From assembly GCF_026262505.1 (NCBI RefSeq), contig NC_067204.1:9891797-9955796 (forward strand): a stretch of 64,000 nucleotides of DNA, read 5' to 3'. The notes under the pieces are model-generated. The model was given only the letters and a program-made list of their open reading frames with translations. It made no database searches and was not told the DNA's origin. This document shows positions 10,742-20,251 of the stretch, in pieces. How positions within the stretch are numbered: the stretch's first letter is position 1; every line of letters starts with the position of its first letter. Position numbers and translations under genes: made by a program. This stretch comes from Trichomonas vaginalis G3 (Eukaryota > Parabasalia > Trichomonadida > Trichomonadidae).

Positions 10742-10950
10742 AATTTTGGTTGTACACCACTTGTATGTGCCGGATACCATTGTGTCAAATTTTTTCTGAA
10801 ATTAACTTTAAAAGTACTAAGTAAGATCATGAGATATAGCAATATATGTTTAAACCAACTTATATTTTGGTTGTACACCACTTGTATGTGCCGGATACCA
10901 TTGTGTCAAATTTTTTCTGAAATTAACTTTAAAAGTACTAATTAAGATCA
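10742..10950. repeat. Direct duplication at 120-base spacing in the MULE
   Basis: The segment starting TTTTGGTTGTACACCACTTG at 10745 recurs at 10865 with only one or two changes over ~88 bases. It lies directly upstream of the truncated transposase frame. Confidence 0.9.
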
Positions 10951-11095
10951 TTTATTTTTGCATAATATAATGCCAATATGGTTTCTTTTGATTTTATTTC
11001 ATTTATAAGCAAATCAGATTTACCCAAAAACTCCACTCCATAAGCGTTCATTTGCTAAATTAAAAAGTGACAATGGGCTAGTCTGTCCCTTTCTC

Positions 11096-11385
11096 ATATT
11101 GAGAGTAATTTGTGAGTGTGCTTCAGCTGCATATGTAAGATTGTTCGGATTTAATTAAAAATTGTAAATTTTTTGTCTTTATATCAAACTATTCGACAAA
11201 ACTTTGTATGATTTGAGTGGATATTGAGAGTAATTTGTGAGTGTGCTTCAGCTGCATATGTAAGATTGTTCGGATTTAATTAAAAATTGTAAATTTTTTG
11301 TCTTTATATCAAACTATTCGATAAAACTTTGTATGATTTGAGTGGATATTGAGAGTAATTTGTGAGCGTGCTTCGGCTGCATCCG
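11096..11385. repeat. 125-base tandem repeat in the IS481EU element
   Basis: Units start with ATATTGAGAGTAATTTGTGAG at 11096, 11221 and 11346. The end of another unit (ACTTTGTATGATTTGAGTGG) precedes the MULE at 9225, so the MULE jumped into this tandem array. Confidence 0.9.
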
Positions 11386-11555
11386 CTAATTCCTTCTTCA
11401 TTCTTAACATTCTTTGTTTTATTTAGAACTATATTATCTTATTTCTAAAAATAATACTGAATTTTTTAAAAAATCCAAATGTAATAAATGTAAGTGTTTA
11501 TTCCTTAACTTCCTTTTTGTGATTTTTTGAATTTTCTTGTTTTTGAAATTATTTG

Positions 11556-12527
11556 TTAATCTCTAAGATTTTTTTCGAAGCCTGGTTCAGCGCAGAGATC
11601 TTTTGTCCATTTGGGGCCTCTTTCCCAGGCCTCAAATGGAGTCAATTTCTCCCCAAAGAGTTTGAATAATGCGGAGTGTTTCCATACCCTATTATACTGG
11701 GAAACAACATTGGGGATGAACTCAAAGACGTTCACTCCAGGGTTTGTCTTGAAAAGAGTCTCCCAACTCCTTTCAATTTTTCCATTTTCCTCTGGAGAGT
11801 ACGGATGAGTTTTGAAATGTTTTATATTGAATTCTTGGCAAACCGCTTCAAAATCTTTTCCAATGAATTCTGTTCCATTATCTGTGAGAATTCCATGTGG
11901 AACTAATTTGACTAAATCAATTGCGTGACGAAATACTCTGGCAGTATTTTTCATTTCTTTTGTATCGAAAACATCCCAGCAAATAATGTATCTGCTTCTG
12001 TCATCAAGAAATGAAATTAAATATTGAAGGTTACCGTTATCATCCTTCAGAAATTTCAAATCAGTATGCCACAATTGATTAACATATTGAGCAACGTATT
12101 CATGTGGATGTTCGTCGATTTTCTGATGCCTGTGAAATGTAAACAAATGTTGTTGATTGAAAATTTTGAAAGCATCGTTGAATGTAAATCTTTCGACTTT
12201 TTCGAAATATGATTCTTTGATCCTTTTGTATCCAATGTCATATTGTGCTTTAATTTCCAAAATTTTGTATACATCTTCCTCAAAAATTTTTTTCTTTGGT
12301 CTTCCTCTTTCTTTTATTGGATAGCCGAGTAGTACGAAAATTTTTTTCAAACGTTCTTTTCCTATTGAAAGTGTTTTTGCCGTATCTTCGAGAGTTACAT
12401 TTGGATTATTAATGTATTCTTGATATTTTTCTTCAATTACGTTGAGAACCTGATCGGCGGGAACGGTTGGGAGTTGAAAAGTTTTAAGATCTTCTGGGTT
12501 TTCGAGACGAACCAAGATGTCTTCCAT
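11556..12527 (-). CDS. IS481EU transposase (DDE)
   Basis: 323 residues. The N-terminal third holds helix-turn-helix-like sequence (VTLEDTAKTLSIGKERLKKIF) and a KERGRPKKK basic patch. The catalytic core shows WHTDLKFL (first Asp, near residue 153), LTDNGTEF (second Asp, near 215) and GKIERSW (Glu), with exactly 35 residues between the second Asp and the Glu. The sequence WGERGPKWTKDL-like C-terminus is shared with the remnant at 54612. The closest known relatives by motif are bacterial IS481/IS3 transposases. The frame is open throughout and may be intact even though the element itself is interrupted by the MULE. Confidence 0.85.
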   Translation of the reverse strand: MEDILVRLENPEDLKTFQLPTVPADQVLNVIEEKYQEYINNPNVTLEDTAKTLSIGKERLKKIFVLLGYPIKERGRPKKKIFEEDVYKILEIKAQYDIGYKRIKESYFEKVERFTFNDAFKIFNQQHLFTFHRHQKIDEHPHEYVAQYVNQLWHTDLKFLKDDNGNLQYLISFLDDRSRYIICWDVFDTKEMKNTARVFRHAIDLVKLVPHGILTDNGTEFIGKDFEAVCQEFNIKHFKTHPYSPEENGKIERSWETLFKTNPGVNVFEFIPNVVSQYNRVWKHSALFKLFGEKLTPFEAWERGPKWTKDLCAEPGFEKNLRD

Positions 12528-13204
12528 TTTTTAATTTGTAAATTTTTCAATTTTTCAAAAGATAATTTAAAAATACTAGTTATTTGATAAAATTTGTTTA
12601 TTTTAAATAAAACAATTTTTTTGAAAAAATTATATTAATGATTTGAAGGCAAAAGCCAAAAACTTAATAGATAAAACGCTCTTTCTATATAGATCAACTT
12701 CTATTATTAAATTTATAAAAATGGAGAGATTTTGCAAATTATTTTCTAATATATTATATTTATAATCATTTTATTTATCCCATTAATAATTGTGAACCCA
12801 GAACATCTTCCCTTCAAAGTGCCAAGCATCAACACACATTCTCACTCACAAATTTTTAAAACTCATTGCCAAAAATCTAAAAAACTCACAATTTTTTTAA
12901 ATTGATAACCCTCAAACCGTTTCCAATCAATAATTTGAGAGTCTATATGATAATGTAAAAGTTAAAACATTCAAGTATTTAAATATTTCTTTAAAATATT
13001 AAGTTTTTTATTTTTCCAATAAAATTCTAATATCAAATATTTTTATTTAACGATTAATTTTATTTATATTGTTATAGTTTTTTTTTAAGAAAAAATATTG
13101 TTAGGGTTTTATGGATTTTCAATTAATATACAAGATAATTCATGAATATATATATTTCCAAGTTTTTAAGGATGCAACACTTTACATTTGTAAACTGTCA
13201 AAAA
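12528..13204. other. Non-coding right part of the IS481EU element
   Basis: Very AT-rich DNA between the transposase start and the right terminal repeat. No gene seen. ACACTTTACATTTGTAAACTGTC near 13169 resembles the subterminal sequences of the elements at 53454 and 6907. Confidence 0.5.
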
Positions 13205-13450
13205 TGAAGTCACGCTATTTTTCATGCATTACACCATATCTTATATAAGGACTTGACCAAATGCTATTTTTGACAGGAGCTGGTGGAACACCTAACCTTG
13301 GTGAGACTGCTCTTTGCCATTGTGCAGCTCGTAAGAAATATTCAATAGGTGCTCCATAATTGTTTGGTAAAGTTTGTTTCATAGATGGTGAAGGTTCACG
13401 AGAGCTTGATGAAGAACTCATTTATAAGCTTTAAAATAAACGTTCATCCT

Positions 13451-15023
13451 TTATTCCTCACTGTCGTCCGTAGCTAAGTTATAGTCATCTAATCTTATTA
13501 TTGGGATTCCATTAGCACGCACCTGAATGGCAAAGCAACAATCCCTCATAAATCCAATAAGTGGCTTTGGTACATTTTCAGTTGCTAGTTCAATAGGTCC
13601 TTTAACAGACAATTTGTATGTTATTGGAGCAGTAGATGTTTGACCTTGCTGGAAGCAAAAGTCCACTTCTGTTGGAAAACCACATAAGAAATGTGTGTTG
13701 TCATAGCTATCCCATTTATGTTCCACACTACCATCATCCACCAATGACCTCATAACATCTTCATTAAATCCTATCATATCATTGTTTGTATTGCAAGCGT
13801 TCGCAACCATTTCATAAAATACAGGTCCATATGATTTTTCAGGTTCTGCAGGCATATTTCCATAAGCTCCCATGGAAAGCTGAAGATATTTAAACTTAGG
13901 GTTCTCAAAATTAACATAATAGTTGTCTTTCTTTCTAAATAGTGCCCAAATACTTTTAACATTAATAGGCGTATAAGCTGCTGTAAATGTTGCACTTGAA
14001 CTATCTGTATTCTTTGAGAATGAACCGTCCATAGAGAATCCAATCCATAACTTTAACAGGAAAACATAAAGCCTCGTTTGTATAATGTTCTACAAGTTCT
14101 GTATAAATGTTAGGGTCTAAAGAAATGACTTTGGATGAATGAAACATTCATTAAAATCCATCTTTTGTTCGAAATAGTTGCTGGGTTACAGTTGTAATAG
14201 TAACTGTTCCACTAGCTTCTACTGCCTTCGTTATCATAGTGAATGGTTCATTCCATGGAACAAATTTATTTGTCGGTGGATTTGAATCTGAAGCAAATGC
14301 AACTTTAAGAGTTGGATTGAAAGCAATGATATCATTTACAGATATAGATGTGCATTGTAAGGCGTCGCTACTGAACTTTACTTTAAGCTGAATGTTTCCT
14401 GCAAAAGCTGGAATAAATCGAATAGCTTCTAATGGAAGGAATCTTCTAACAGGAATTCTTAAACGAAGCTTAAAATCAAATGATTTTCCTGCTGTAATTG
14501 GACCACTAACAATTTGTCCTGTTCTGCATGTTCCCGAATGACTCCATACATCTTCATGTCGAGTCTTTGAGAAAACATCTACTTTCTTTATTTGTTCGGT
14601 AGTTTGTGAGTTTGAAGTTATATATGCTTCTTCTCTTGCGTTGTCTTGAGAATATACGATACGACCATTTGCAAGGATTTGATATCCAGCAACTGCATAG
14701 AAAGCGTCATCGAAACCAATCCAAAATCCTGATGGGTTTGTTTTATTGGAACCTGAACCAATTTCTTTATCTACAATAAATTGACCTTCCATTTTATACG
14801 TAATGAATGTATTGTAAAGGTCCAACATATTTTCACCAGGAGGTGAGAGATTGAATGTTACCATGTGTTATCTTTAGCAGTTCCAGGTTGTGATGGAATC
14901 TTTGCGTCAGAATATTTTATTAGTGTCACCAATTTGAACTGCATTGTCTATGATATCGAAATATGAGCGAATCTGATGAATATGCTCTGCTGGAGTAAAT
15001 TCGTTTAACTGTTCGTTCTGCAT
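13451..15023 (-). pseudogene. Polinton A major capsid protein candidate
   Basis: A locus for a protein of about 520 residues, collinear with 37790-39362 in Polinton B. The content (beta-rich, e.g. GFWIGFDDAFYAVAGYQILA and FIPAFAGNIQLKVKFSS) and the position next to the smaller virion genes fit the double-jelly-roll major capsid protein of Polintons. It is a fossil with a few breaks. The function is assigned from length, context and general character; a structure comparison would be needed to prove it. Confidence 0.6.
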
Positions 15024-15052
15024 GTATTTACTTCAGATAAAAATATCTATTT
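15024..15052 (-). promoter_or_regulatory. Virion-gene promoter-like motif
   Basis: On the minus strand GATATTTTTATCTGAAGTAA lies just before the capsid start. TTTTTATCYGNA recurs at the same place before the genes at 15534, 15818 and 37790. Confidence 0.6.
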
Positions 15053-15054
15053 AC

Positions 15055-15488
15055 TTCAATTATTCTCACTCTTCTTCTTGGCATTCGTGGTGGAAGTTGT
15101 TTTCTTGACATTTTCAATGAACTGTACATTCTCTTTTGTCTCAACTTCTTTCACTGGCGGGTCAGGATTCTTTGACTCGGTTTGTTTTTCAATGAAATTC
15201 ACGAACTTTGCAATAAGCTCTTGGTTCGTTATTGAAAGTACATCTGGCTTCTTTTCTTCTTGTTCTTTTTGGTGGCTCAGTTTGAACAGAAGGTTTTATA
15301 TGGGCTTCGTGGACTTCACCCTTGCCATGCACCTTAATGTTGTCGCTTTCTGCATTCGCTAATGGAACCTTTCTTTTTCTTACGTATATTTTACCATCTT
15401 TACTCTGACTTACGTAATAGAAAGGATGTTGTATTCCTCTTGCGTCATTTAATATAATAGACTCCCGCTCTGATTTTGACAAGCTCAT
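15055..15488 (-). pseudogene. Polinton A small basic virion-type protein
   Basis: Starts MSLSKSERESIILNDARGI and contains a Lys/Arg-rich segment, a palindromic module (15301-15331) read as coding sequence, and a ~45-residue tail. It is collinear with 37331-37762 in B. I do not recognise the family. The basic character and position beside the capsid gene would fit a core or DNA-condensing protein. Broken. Confidence 0.5.
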
Positions 15489-15533
15489 TTTACATCGGTT
15501 AAAGTTTTAATTTTGTTTTTTATCTGCAGTCAA
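15489..15533. promoter_or_regulatory. Divergent promoter region between two basic-protein genes
   Basis: Only 45 bases separate the two divergent starts. The plus-strand gene has GTTTTTTATCTGCAGTCAA directly before its ATG, a form of the TTTTTATCYGNA motif. Confidence 0.55.
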
Positions 15534-15794
15534 ATGACTCAGACAAGCCCTACGGACAAGACCCAAGGCGTCATAGATGTTGAAGCATTGAAGAAAGAAA
15601 TTCGCGAGCAAATTTTATCCGAACTGAAGGAACAAAAACAAGAACAAAAGCCAGAGAGACCAAAGAGAAAACTTAGTGAAAAACAACTTGCTGCATTAGC
15701 TGCTGGAAGACAAAAGAACCCACGTTTGCTGGCGAAGAAAGCTAGAGAAGAAGCTGAAGCAAAAGCTAAAGAAGCTGAAGCAAAGAAAGAGTAA
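15534..15794 (+). CDS. Small Lys/Ala/Glu-rich coiled-coil protein
   Basis: 86 residues, MTQTSPTDKTQGVIDVEALK, then a long charged helix ending in an AKAKEAEAKKE run. The internal ATG at 15534 is chosen because the promoter-like motif lies before it. The segment ERPKRKLSEKQLAALAAGR looks like a nucleic-acid-binding SAP-like or basic helix. An identical or near-identical copy is at 37025 (B). Confidence 0.6.
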   Translation: MTQTSPTDKTQGVIDVEALKKEIREQILSELKEQKQEQKPERPKRKLSEKQLAALAAGRQKNPRLLAKKAREEAEAKAKEAEAKKE

Positions 15795-15817
15795 ATGGTT
15801 ATTTTTATCCGAATTAA
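15795..15817 (+). promoter_or_regulatory. Virion-gene promoter-like motif
   Basis: GGTTATTTTTATCCGAATTA immediately precedes the ATG at 15818. Same TTTTTATCYGNA core as at 15024, 15516 and 37770. Confidence 0.6.
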
Positions 15818-16675
15818 ATGTATAGACAAATACCTTTATCTGTTGCGTTCAGTAGTGAAAACCCTGACGTCAAAATAAAGGGGAACAGAGTAACGTTTAA
15901 GTTTCCAACAGACTGGATTGTGAACATAAATGAAGAGAAGTACATTGGCATAACATCTATGTATATAACACGTGCTTTCAGAAAGGTTGACTTTATACTT
16001 CAAGTCGAGATAGAAAATGACGAACAGTCTTTAAGCGCCCAAAACATTCACATATACAAATACTTTAAAGACGATACAACATTGCAACAATGTATGATTT
16101 CATTTAATGAGATGTTCGAGAAAAAGTTCAACATTGAAGTACAAACTTTACAGCCTTTACGTGAGTTTCTTGCACAACTGAAAGAAGAAGGTAGTCGGCC
16201 ACAACTTATAGACTTTCATTATGAATTTAATGAAAATGAAGATGGAACACATGACTGTCAATTCATTGTATTCTCACCATTCAATGAAGTCGCTAAAGAG
16301 AATAAAAATCCATTACGTATAAGATTTCAAATCTCTGAACCAAGTGATGATTTCAAGAATGTTTTCAATTATGATGCAATGCTTCCGAGGAAAAATGATT
16401 TTTCCGAAATTAGATTTCCAGGCATTTGGGATAGAAAGCAAGCTATATTATATTCAAACTTAAGTAAGGGAGTTGAAAATGAGTTCATTGGTCATACAAG
16501 AACTTCACCACTTCCTAACCCTAAATACTATAAATTAACTGGCTTCAATCGTGAGTTTTGGATAGACATGTTCTCCACTCATGACCATAACTGCCCAGTG
16601 TTCTTACCTCCAGACCATAAGGACTGTCTCTACATTGAAGCACAACTCTTAAATTCTACAATAGCTGTATTGTAA
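15818..16675 (+). CDS. Jelly-roll-like minor virion protein, type 1
   Basis: 285 residues. It begins with VTFKFPTDWIVNINEEKYIG and ends with a GIWDRKQAILYS block, PNPKYYKLTGFNREFWIDMF and LPPDHKDCLYIEAQLL. The same pattern (P..W….EK.I, GIW.R, P.P..Y.IT.F, LP.D.KD.L.IE) is found in the 293-residue protein at 19354/57073, so the two are paralogues. Beta-rich proteins of this size beside the capsid gene fit penton or other minor capsid proteins of Polintons. The frame looks whole. Confidence 0.6.
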   Translation: MYRQIPLSVAFSSENPDVKIKGNRVTFKFPTDWIVNINEEKYIGITSMYITRAFRKVDFILQVEIENDEQSLSAQNIHIYKYFKDDTTLQQCMISFNEMFEKKFNIEVQTLQPLREFLAQLKEEGSRPQLIDFHYEFNENEDGTHDCQFIVFSPFNEVAKENKNPLRIRFQISEPSDDFKNVFNYDAMLPRKNDFSEIRFPGIWDRKQAILYSNLSKGVENEFIGHTRTSPLPNPKYYKLTGFNREFWIDMFSTHDHNCPVFLPPDHKDCLYIEAQLLNSTIAVL

Positions 16676-16680
16676 ATGAC

Positions 16681-16712
16681 CACATGGGCTTCACCCTTGC
16701 CGCTAGCGGCTT
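16681..16712. repeat. Palindromic module between convergent genes
   Basis: Reads, on the minus strand, GCCGCTAGCGGC followed by AAGGGTGAAGCCCATGTG: two small hairpins in a row. The corresponding site in B (36109-36138) has GCCGCTAACGGC and GGGCGAAGCCC. It lies between the ends of the virion gene and polymerase gene, where a transcription terminator would be expected. Confidence 0.7.
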
Positions 16713-18135
16713 ATTTTTATCATGAATGGTCTCACTGCTGACAAAAATAAATGACCTCAGAACTTCAACTTACGAATAAAGCTTGTTTTAGTCGTTATTG
16801 AGAAGTTAAACTTTTCAGCAAAGCAAGGACTAGAAGACTTACATAAGTCGAATGCAATCTCTTGACCGTCATAAAGTGCTTTATATAACTTCATAACACT
16901 GAACTCAGAGTCTTTGTCAAATTTTCCTTGCGGAACCATTAAACCTTTATCTTCATCATAGAAACACTGAACAGAGTCAGGAAACATTTCATTAGCGGTT
17001 AAAGCAATAACATCTTGCTTCACGTCTTTCATTCTGCAGTGAAATGCAACTTCATTTAAATCATTCGTGAGTAAGTCTATGTAAGTCTTCTTTCCACAAA
17101 ATATTAACTTGTATGCTAAACTTTGTTTATCTTTTGTGATTTCTGCAAAGTCGCTATGAAATTGACCAAGGTTTTTACCAATGAGAACTCTTCCATAACG
17201 TTTCTCAAACTCTTCAGCTAAACGAGGGATATCTTCATTGTAGAGATGCATACTGTCGGTATCGCTATAAAAGATGTCCATTCCTAAGTCCTCAGCAGTA
17301 CAGAATACTTCACACATTATTCTCTTCGACATAGACAGAATGTTAACACCAAGTGGACAGAAGTTAAAGTGTCTGCAAATGCTTTTCGTTAGCTTGAAAA
17401 TAGTTTTATCTGAACCATCCAAACCTTCGAACTTCACTATATGGTTGTAGTTTCTGATGGCATATCTTATAGCATCTTTGTCATATTATAAGACGAAATG
17501 GTGGAAGTTAACTCAAAATAAGAGTAATTAGGTTATTTTGCCGACCAAATATATTTACAAGGCAAAATATCATATTACATGTCAACCTATTATCAGTATG
17601 TTTTGATAAAAAAATTTTATCAAATATCATATTAAAATTAACATCTATATCTATATCAATATCTACACTATAAATTTTTTTATTCAATATCATAGATTTC
17701 AAAAATTTATTTCAATTTTAAATTAATTTATGGTTTTCATCAAAATTGTTTTTTATTAAAAAGCATGTTTCACAATTTTTACGGTTTCTTTCAAAAGTTA
17801 TAAAAAGAGAGTCAATAAGAAATTTCAACGCTTCAAGAAGGAATCAAAGAAATTGACGAAGTTCCAGAATTTTATTCAACAATTCTTAATCAATTAACAA
17901 AAACTATACCGAAACTTATCTTACCATCCAAATCAGTTAGTATGGCTAAGTCGTGTACTGAGGCACTGCGCGCCTCCGTACACCACTTAACCTTAAATAT
18001 TTACAAAACCGTTAACGTATATTTTACAACACAAACGACAACACTAACTTAACATTAAATATTTACAAAGCCGCCAACCACTTCACTTCACTAACGTTTT
18101 CACAAACAACTTCACTAATGTAAAAATAAACGTTC

Positions 18136-18456
18136 TCACTTACAAAAGTATTGCAACTCCTCCCATTGCTGTGCTTTATATAACAGCTCATAATCTTCTG
18201 ACTCACTTTCTTCTTCATATAGGTCAAAATCACTGTCAAAATAAATGTTAGTAAGTTTTGACAAAGCTAATGAAACACGTTTACCGTTTGTATCATATGC
18301 TTGTATAAACTTTCCATTCTTCATTCCTTCATAAACGCTCAAACTAACTTTACCCTTTCTCCCTCGTATCTGATAGAATGTATTTTCACGAGGAACGAAG
18401 AACAAGTTCTTGAACTCATGACCGTTGTAGTTTGTTATCTCAATAGTTTTCGTCAT
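18136..18456 (-). CDS. TIR-encoded small acidic-tail protein (left TIR of B)
   Basis: 106 residues, differing from the copy at 7275 at only a few positions (for example LTNIYF for LTYIYF). The same protein is encoded in the right TIR at 40278. The family is not recognised; see the entry at 7275. Confidence 0.7.
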   Translation of the reverse strand: MTKTIEITNYNGHEFKNLFFVPRENTFYQIRGRKGKVSLSVYEGMKNGKFIQAYDTNGKRVSLALSKLTNIYFDSDFDLYEEESESEDYELLYKAQQWEELQYFCK

Positions 18457-18540
18457 TTATATAAAAATAAACTTAAAAATAAACTTAAAAATTAATGATA
18501 TCACCACCCTCACACGTATGAAAACATAGCACAAAAATAA

Positions 18541-18595
18541 TGTTTATGTTAGAATGTTAGATCTAACACGTTTTCTAACCTCTTTTCTAACCCTG
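18541..18595. promoter_or_regulatory. Palindrome/iteron site, GTTAG type (left TIR of B)
   Basis: Palindrome TGTTAGATCTAACA at 18555-18568, one TGTTAGAA before it, and two TTTTCTAACC units after it at 12-base spacing. Same geometry as 7695-7742, different half-site. Confidence 0.85.
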
Positions 18596-18601
18596 TTGAA
18601 T

Positions 18602-19128
18602 TCATTGCTTTATAACTCTCTTCCTTGGTTTCTTTTTAGTTGCTTTCTTCACGTCTGTCTCCAACTTGACTGTCTTTCTTCTTCGTCCGTAATGATACCA
18701 GTTACTTCCACCAGTCAATGGGTCAAATGGTCTTTCGTAAGGGTTTCCATACATTCCATAGGGACCATACGGAAGAACTACTGGTGGAGAAGAAACATTT
18801 TCTTTAGTTCTATCGAATCTATTTAAATGCATTGTTTCACCTTTCATCTGGTCATTAAAGTCTTTTGCGTGTTTTGCAAACTCATCGTCCTTTCCTAAAG
18901 CATTTTCTGACTCAGTCGCAACCAAATTGGATGCTTTATTTATGAGCCCTATTTTATTTAATCTTAACTTCTTTGCAACCCAGCCTCCAATCTTCCCTTT
19001 ATTTGCATCTAATGTCTTGAAAACCTTCCTCCACTCATTTTATTTACTGCGTCATAAGCTCCAAGTGCTTTTGCTCCAAATGCTAATGCTTTTGTTCCCA
19101 TTGCGCCTAAAGCTGCCCAAGCTACCAT
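18602..19128 (-). pseudogene. Polinton B Gly/Ala-leader small virion-type protein
   Basis: Collinear with the open 175-residue gene at 58177 in Polinton A. See that entry for content. Broken here. Confidence 0.6.
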
Positions 19129-19353
19129 TTACACCATATTAAAATCATCTCTCTTCAATATTATCTCATAAAAGTTCTCGTTACTGGAGAAAGTCAATGA
19201 AACATAAACATTCTCACGGGCTTCACCCTCACCGCTTTGCGGTCTATCTAACTTCTTTCTTATCTCATCTATACGCTTCAAAATGTCTGAACAATTGCTA
19301 ACATCTTCTACAACAGTTATTTCATCATGAATGACCTTCAAGAACAAGCTCAT
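19129..19353 (-). CDS. Small protein with in-frame palindromic module
   Basis: 74 residues starting MSLFLKVIHDEITVVEDVSN. The middle (DRPQSGEGEARENV) is encoded by the palindromic module at 19213-19245, so the module contributes about ten residues in frame. Beta-strand-rich ends. Neighbours are the 293-residue virion protein and the Gly/Ala-leader protein, back to back with no gap. The function is unknown. Copy in A at 57952. Confidence 0.6.
   Translation of the reverse strand: MSLFLKVIHDEITVVEDVSNCSDILKRIDEIRKKLDRPQSGEGEARENVYVSLTFSSNENFYEIILKRDDFNMV
19213..19245. repeat. Palindromic module inside a coding sequence
   Basis: On the minus strand GACCGCAAAGCGGT is followed by GAGGGTGAAGCCCGTGAG. 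The same two-hairpin plan is found at 16681, 36109 and 58061. Confidence 0.7.
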
Positions 19354-20235
19354 TTAATATGCAATTAAAATCATCTCAATAATGAGTCCATCCTTTCCAT
19401 CTTTAGGTAGCACAACATCTTTCATTGAAGAAGGTTCGACAAGTCTTATGTTAAACTTACTGACAAAGTTTGTTATACTATAATGCTTCGGTGGCGAATA
19501 CATGTAGTTTGAAAGACATAATATAGATTCTTCAGCAAATTCACTTATACTGGATTTTATAACAATGTTCTCACGAGACCAAATACCACCAATTGACAAT
19601 CTTGTAAGCAATCCTGCTGAACCTTCTACTGTAAACGTCGATGGTAACATTCCACGAAGGTCATCTATTGACATCTTTGAGTCACTGAATTTAAATATTT
19701 TCTTAAAGCAATCGTCATTATCTAACCATGCAATAGCTTTGAAGTTTTCATTCGAATATACATCTGCTTCATTAAATGTAAATCCTGACTTCTTTGCAGA
19801 GACGACTTTAAAATCTATTGAGTTTGTTTCAAAATTATATGCTATGCTAACTTCTGAAGGTAATGGATGTCCTTCCGCAGTCAGTTGTTCTCTCACTACT
19901 GTTTGAAGTTTTGTGTTAAAAACTTTCATGTCATCTCCTGTATCTAAGTTCACATACACAGCAACAGGGAAACTATCTTGCTTCTTTGTTTCATCATTAT
20001 ATCTCAAAACATTAAAGTTCTTCAATAATATTGTTCTTCCTGCTGGAATACTTCGAACCTGTCTGATTTCAATAGCTTTCTCACCTCCTACATACTCTAC
20101 CCAGTGTCTTGGATATTCATAAGTATACTGACTTTCTTGAATTTTGGTTGGTTTCATCATAACATGTTCATAGTATATCTTTATACTCTTGTCAGTTAGA
20201 CTCGGTGCTATGTTCTGAATATTTCTGACTTGCAT
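19354..20235 (-). CDS. Jelly-roll-like minor virion protein, type 2
   Basis: 293 residues from the ATG at 20235 (MQVRNIQNIAPSLTDKSIKI). This start is chosen over one 87 bases upstream because that would overlap the divergent ATPase. It contains YEYPRHWVEYVGGEKAIEIRQV, GGIWSRENIVIK, PPKHYSITNFVSKFNIRL and LPKDGKDGLIIEMIL, the same order of motifs as the 285-residue protein, so they are diverged paralogues. Probably a penton or minor capsid protein. Copy in A at 57073. Confidence 0.6.
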   Translation of the reverse strand: MQVRNIQNIAPSLTDKSIKIYYEHVMMKPTKIQESQYTYEYPRHWVEYVGGEKAIEIRQVRSIPAGRTILLKNFNVLRYNDETKKQDSFPVAVYVNLDTGDDMKVFNTKLQTVVREQLTAEGHPLPSEVSIAYNFETNSIDFKVVSAKKSGFTFNEADVYSNENFKAIAWLDNDDCFKKIFKFSDSKMSIDDLRGMLPSTFTVEGSAGLLTRLSIGGIWSRENIVIKSSISEFAEESILCLSNYMYSPPKHYSITNFVSKFNIRLVEPSSMKDVVLPKDGKDGLIIEMILIAY

Positions 20236-20251
20236 TTTTAATGGAGATAAA

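Larger units (their letters stand above)
9255..11095. mobile_element. MULE (Mutator-like element) inserted in the IS481EU element
   Basis: Flanked by the 10-bp duplication ATATTGAGAG (9245-9254 and 11096-11105). The ends are imperfect inverted repeats: GAGTGGGGGACAAACTCGCC at the left and GAGAAAGGGACAGACTAGCC read inward from the right, both followed by CATTGTCACTTTT. It contains a MULE transposase remnant on the minus strand, an 89-base sequence repeated at a 120-base interval, and a smaller insertion at 9379-9745. The 9-11 bp duplication and the transposase agree on the superfamily. Confidence 0.9.
8218..13233. mobile_element. IS481EU-type DNA transposon inserted in Polinton A
   Basis: The left end reads TGTTGTGCATGAAAAATAGC and the right end, read inward, TGTAATGCATGAAAAATAGC. 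The inverted repeat extends to about 29 bases (…GTGACTTCA). It encodes an IS481/IS3-like DDE transposase at 11556 on the minus strand. TGT ends together with an IS481-like transposase are the marks of IS481EU elements described from parabasalids. It contains a MULE (9255-11095) and three large hairpins (8772-8957). No long target duplication is seen; the host gene lost about 100 bases at the insertion point. Confidence 0.85.
8044..13421 (-). pseudogene. Polinton A Pro-rich membrane protein, split by an IS481EU element
   Basis: The two parts, 13234-13421 and 8044-8217, match the first and last thirds of the 146-residue protein at 39393 in Polinton B. They are separated by the IS481EU insertion at 8218-13233. 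About 100 bases present in B around the joint are not found here. See the B copy for domain content. Confidence 0.8.
17935..18613. repeat. Left TIR of Polinton B
   Basis: 679 bases, reverse complement at 40121-40799. Contains the subterminal hairpin (17953-17983: GTGTAC and GAGGC stems closing a loop of ACTGCGC), the TIR gene, and the GTTAG-type palindrome/iteron site. Confidence 0.9.
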
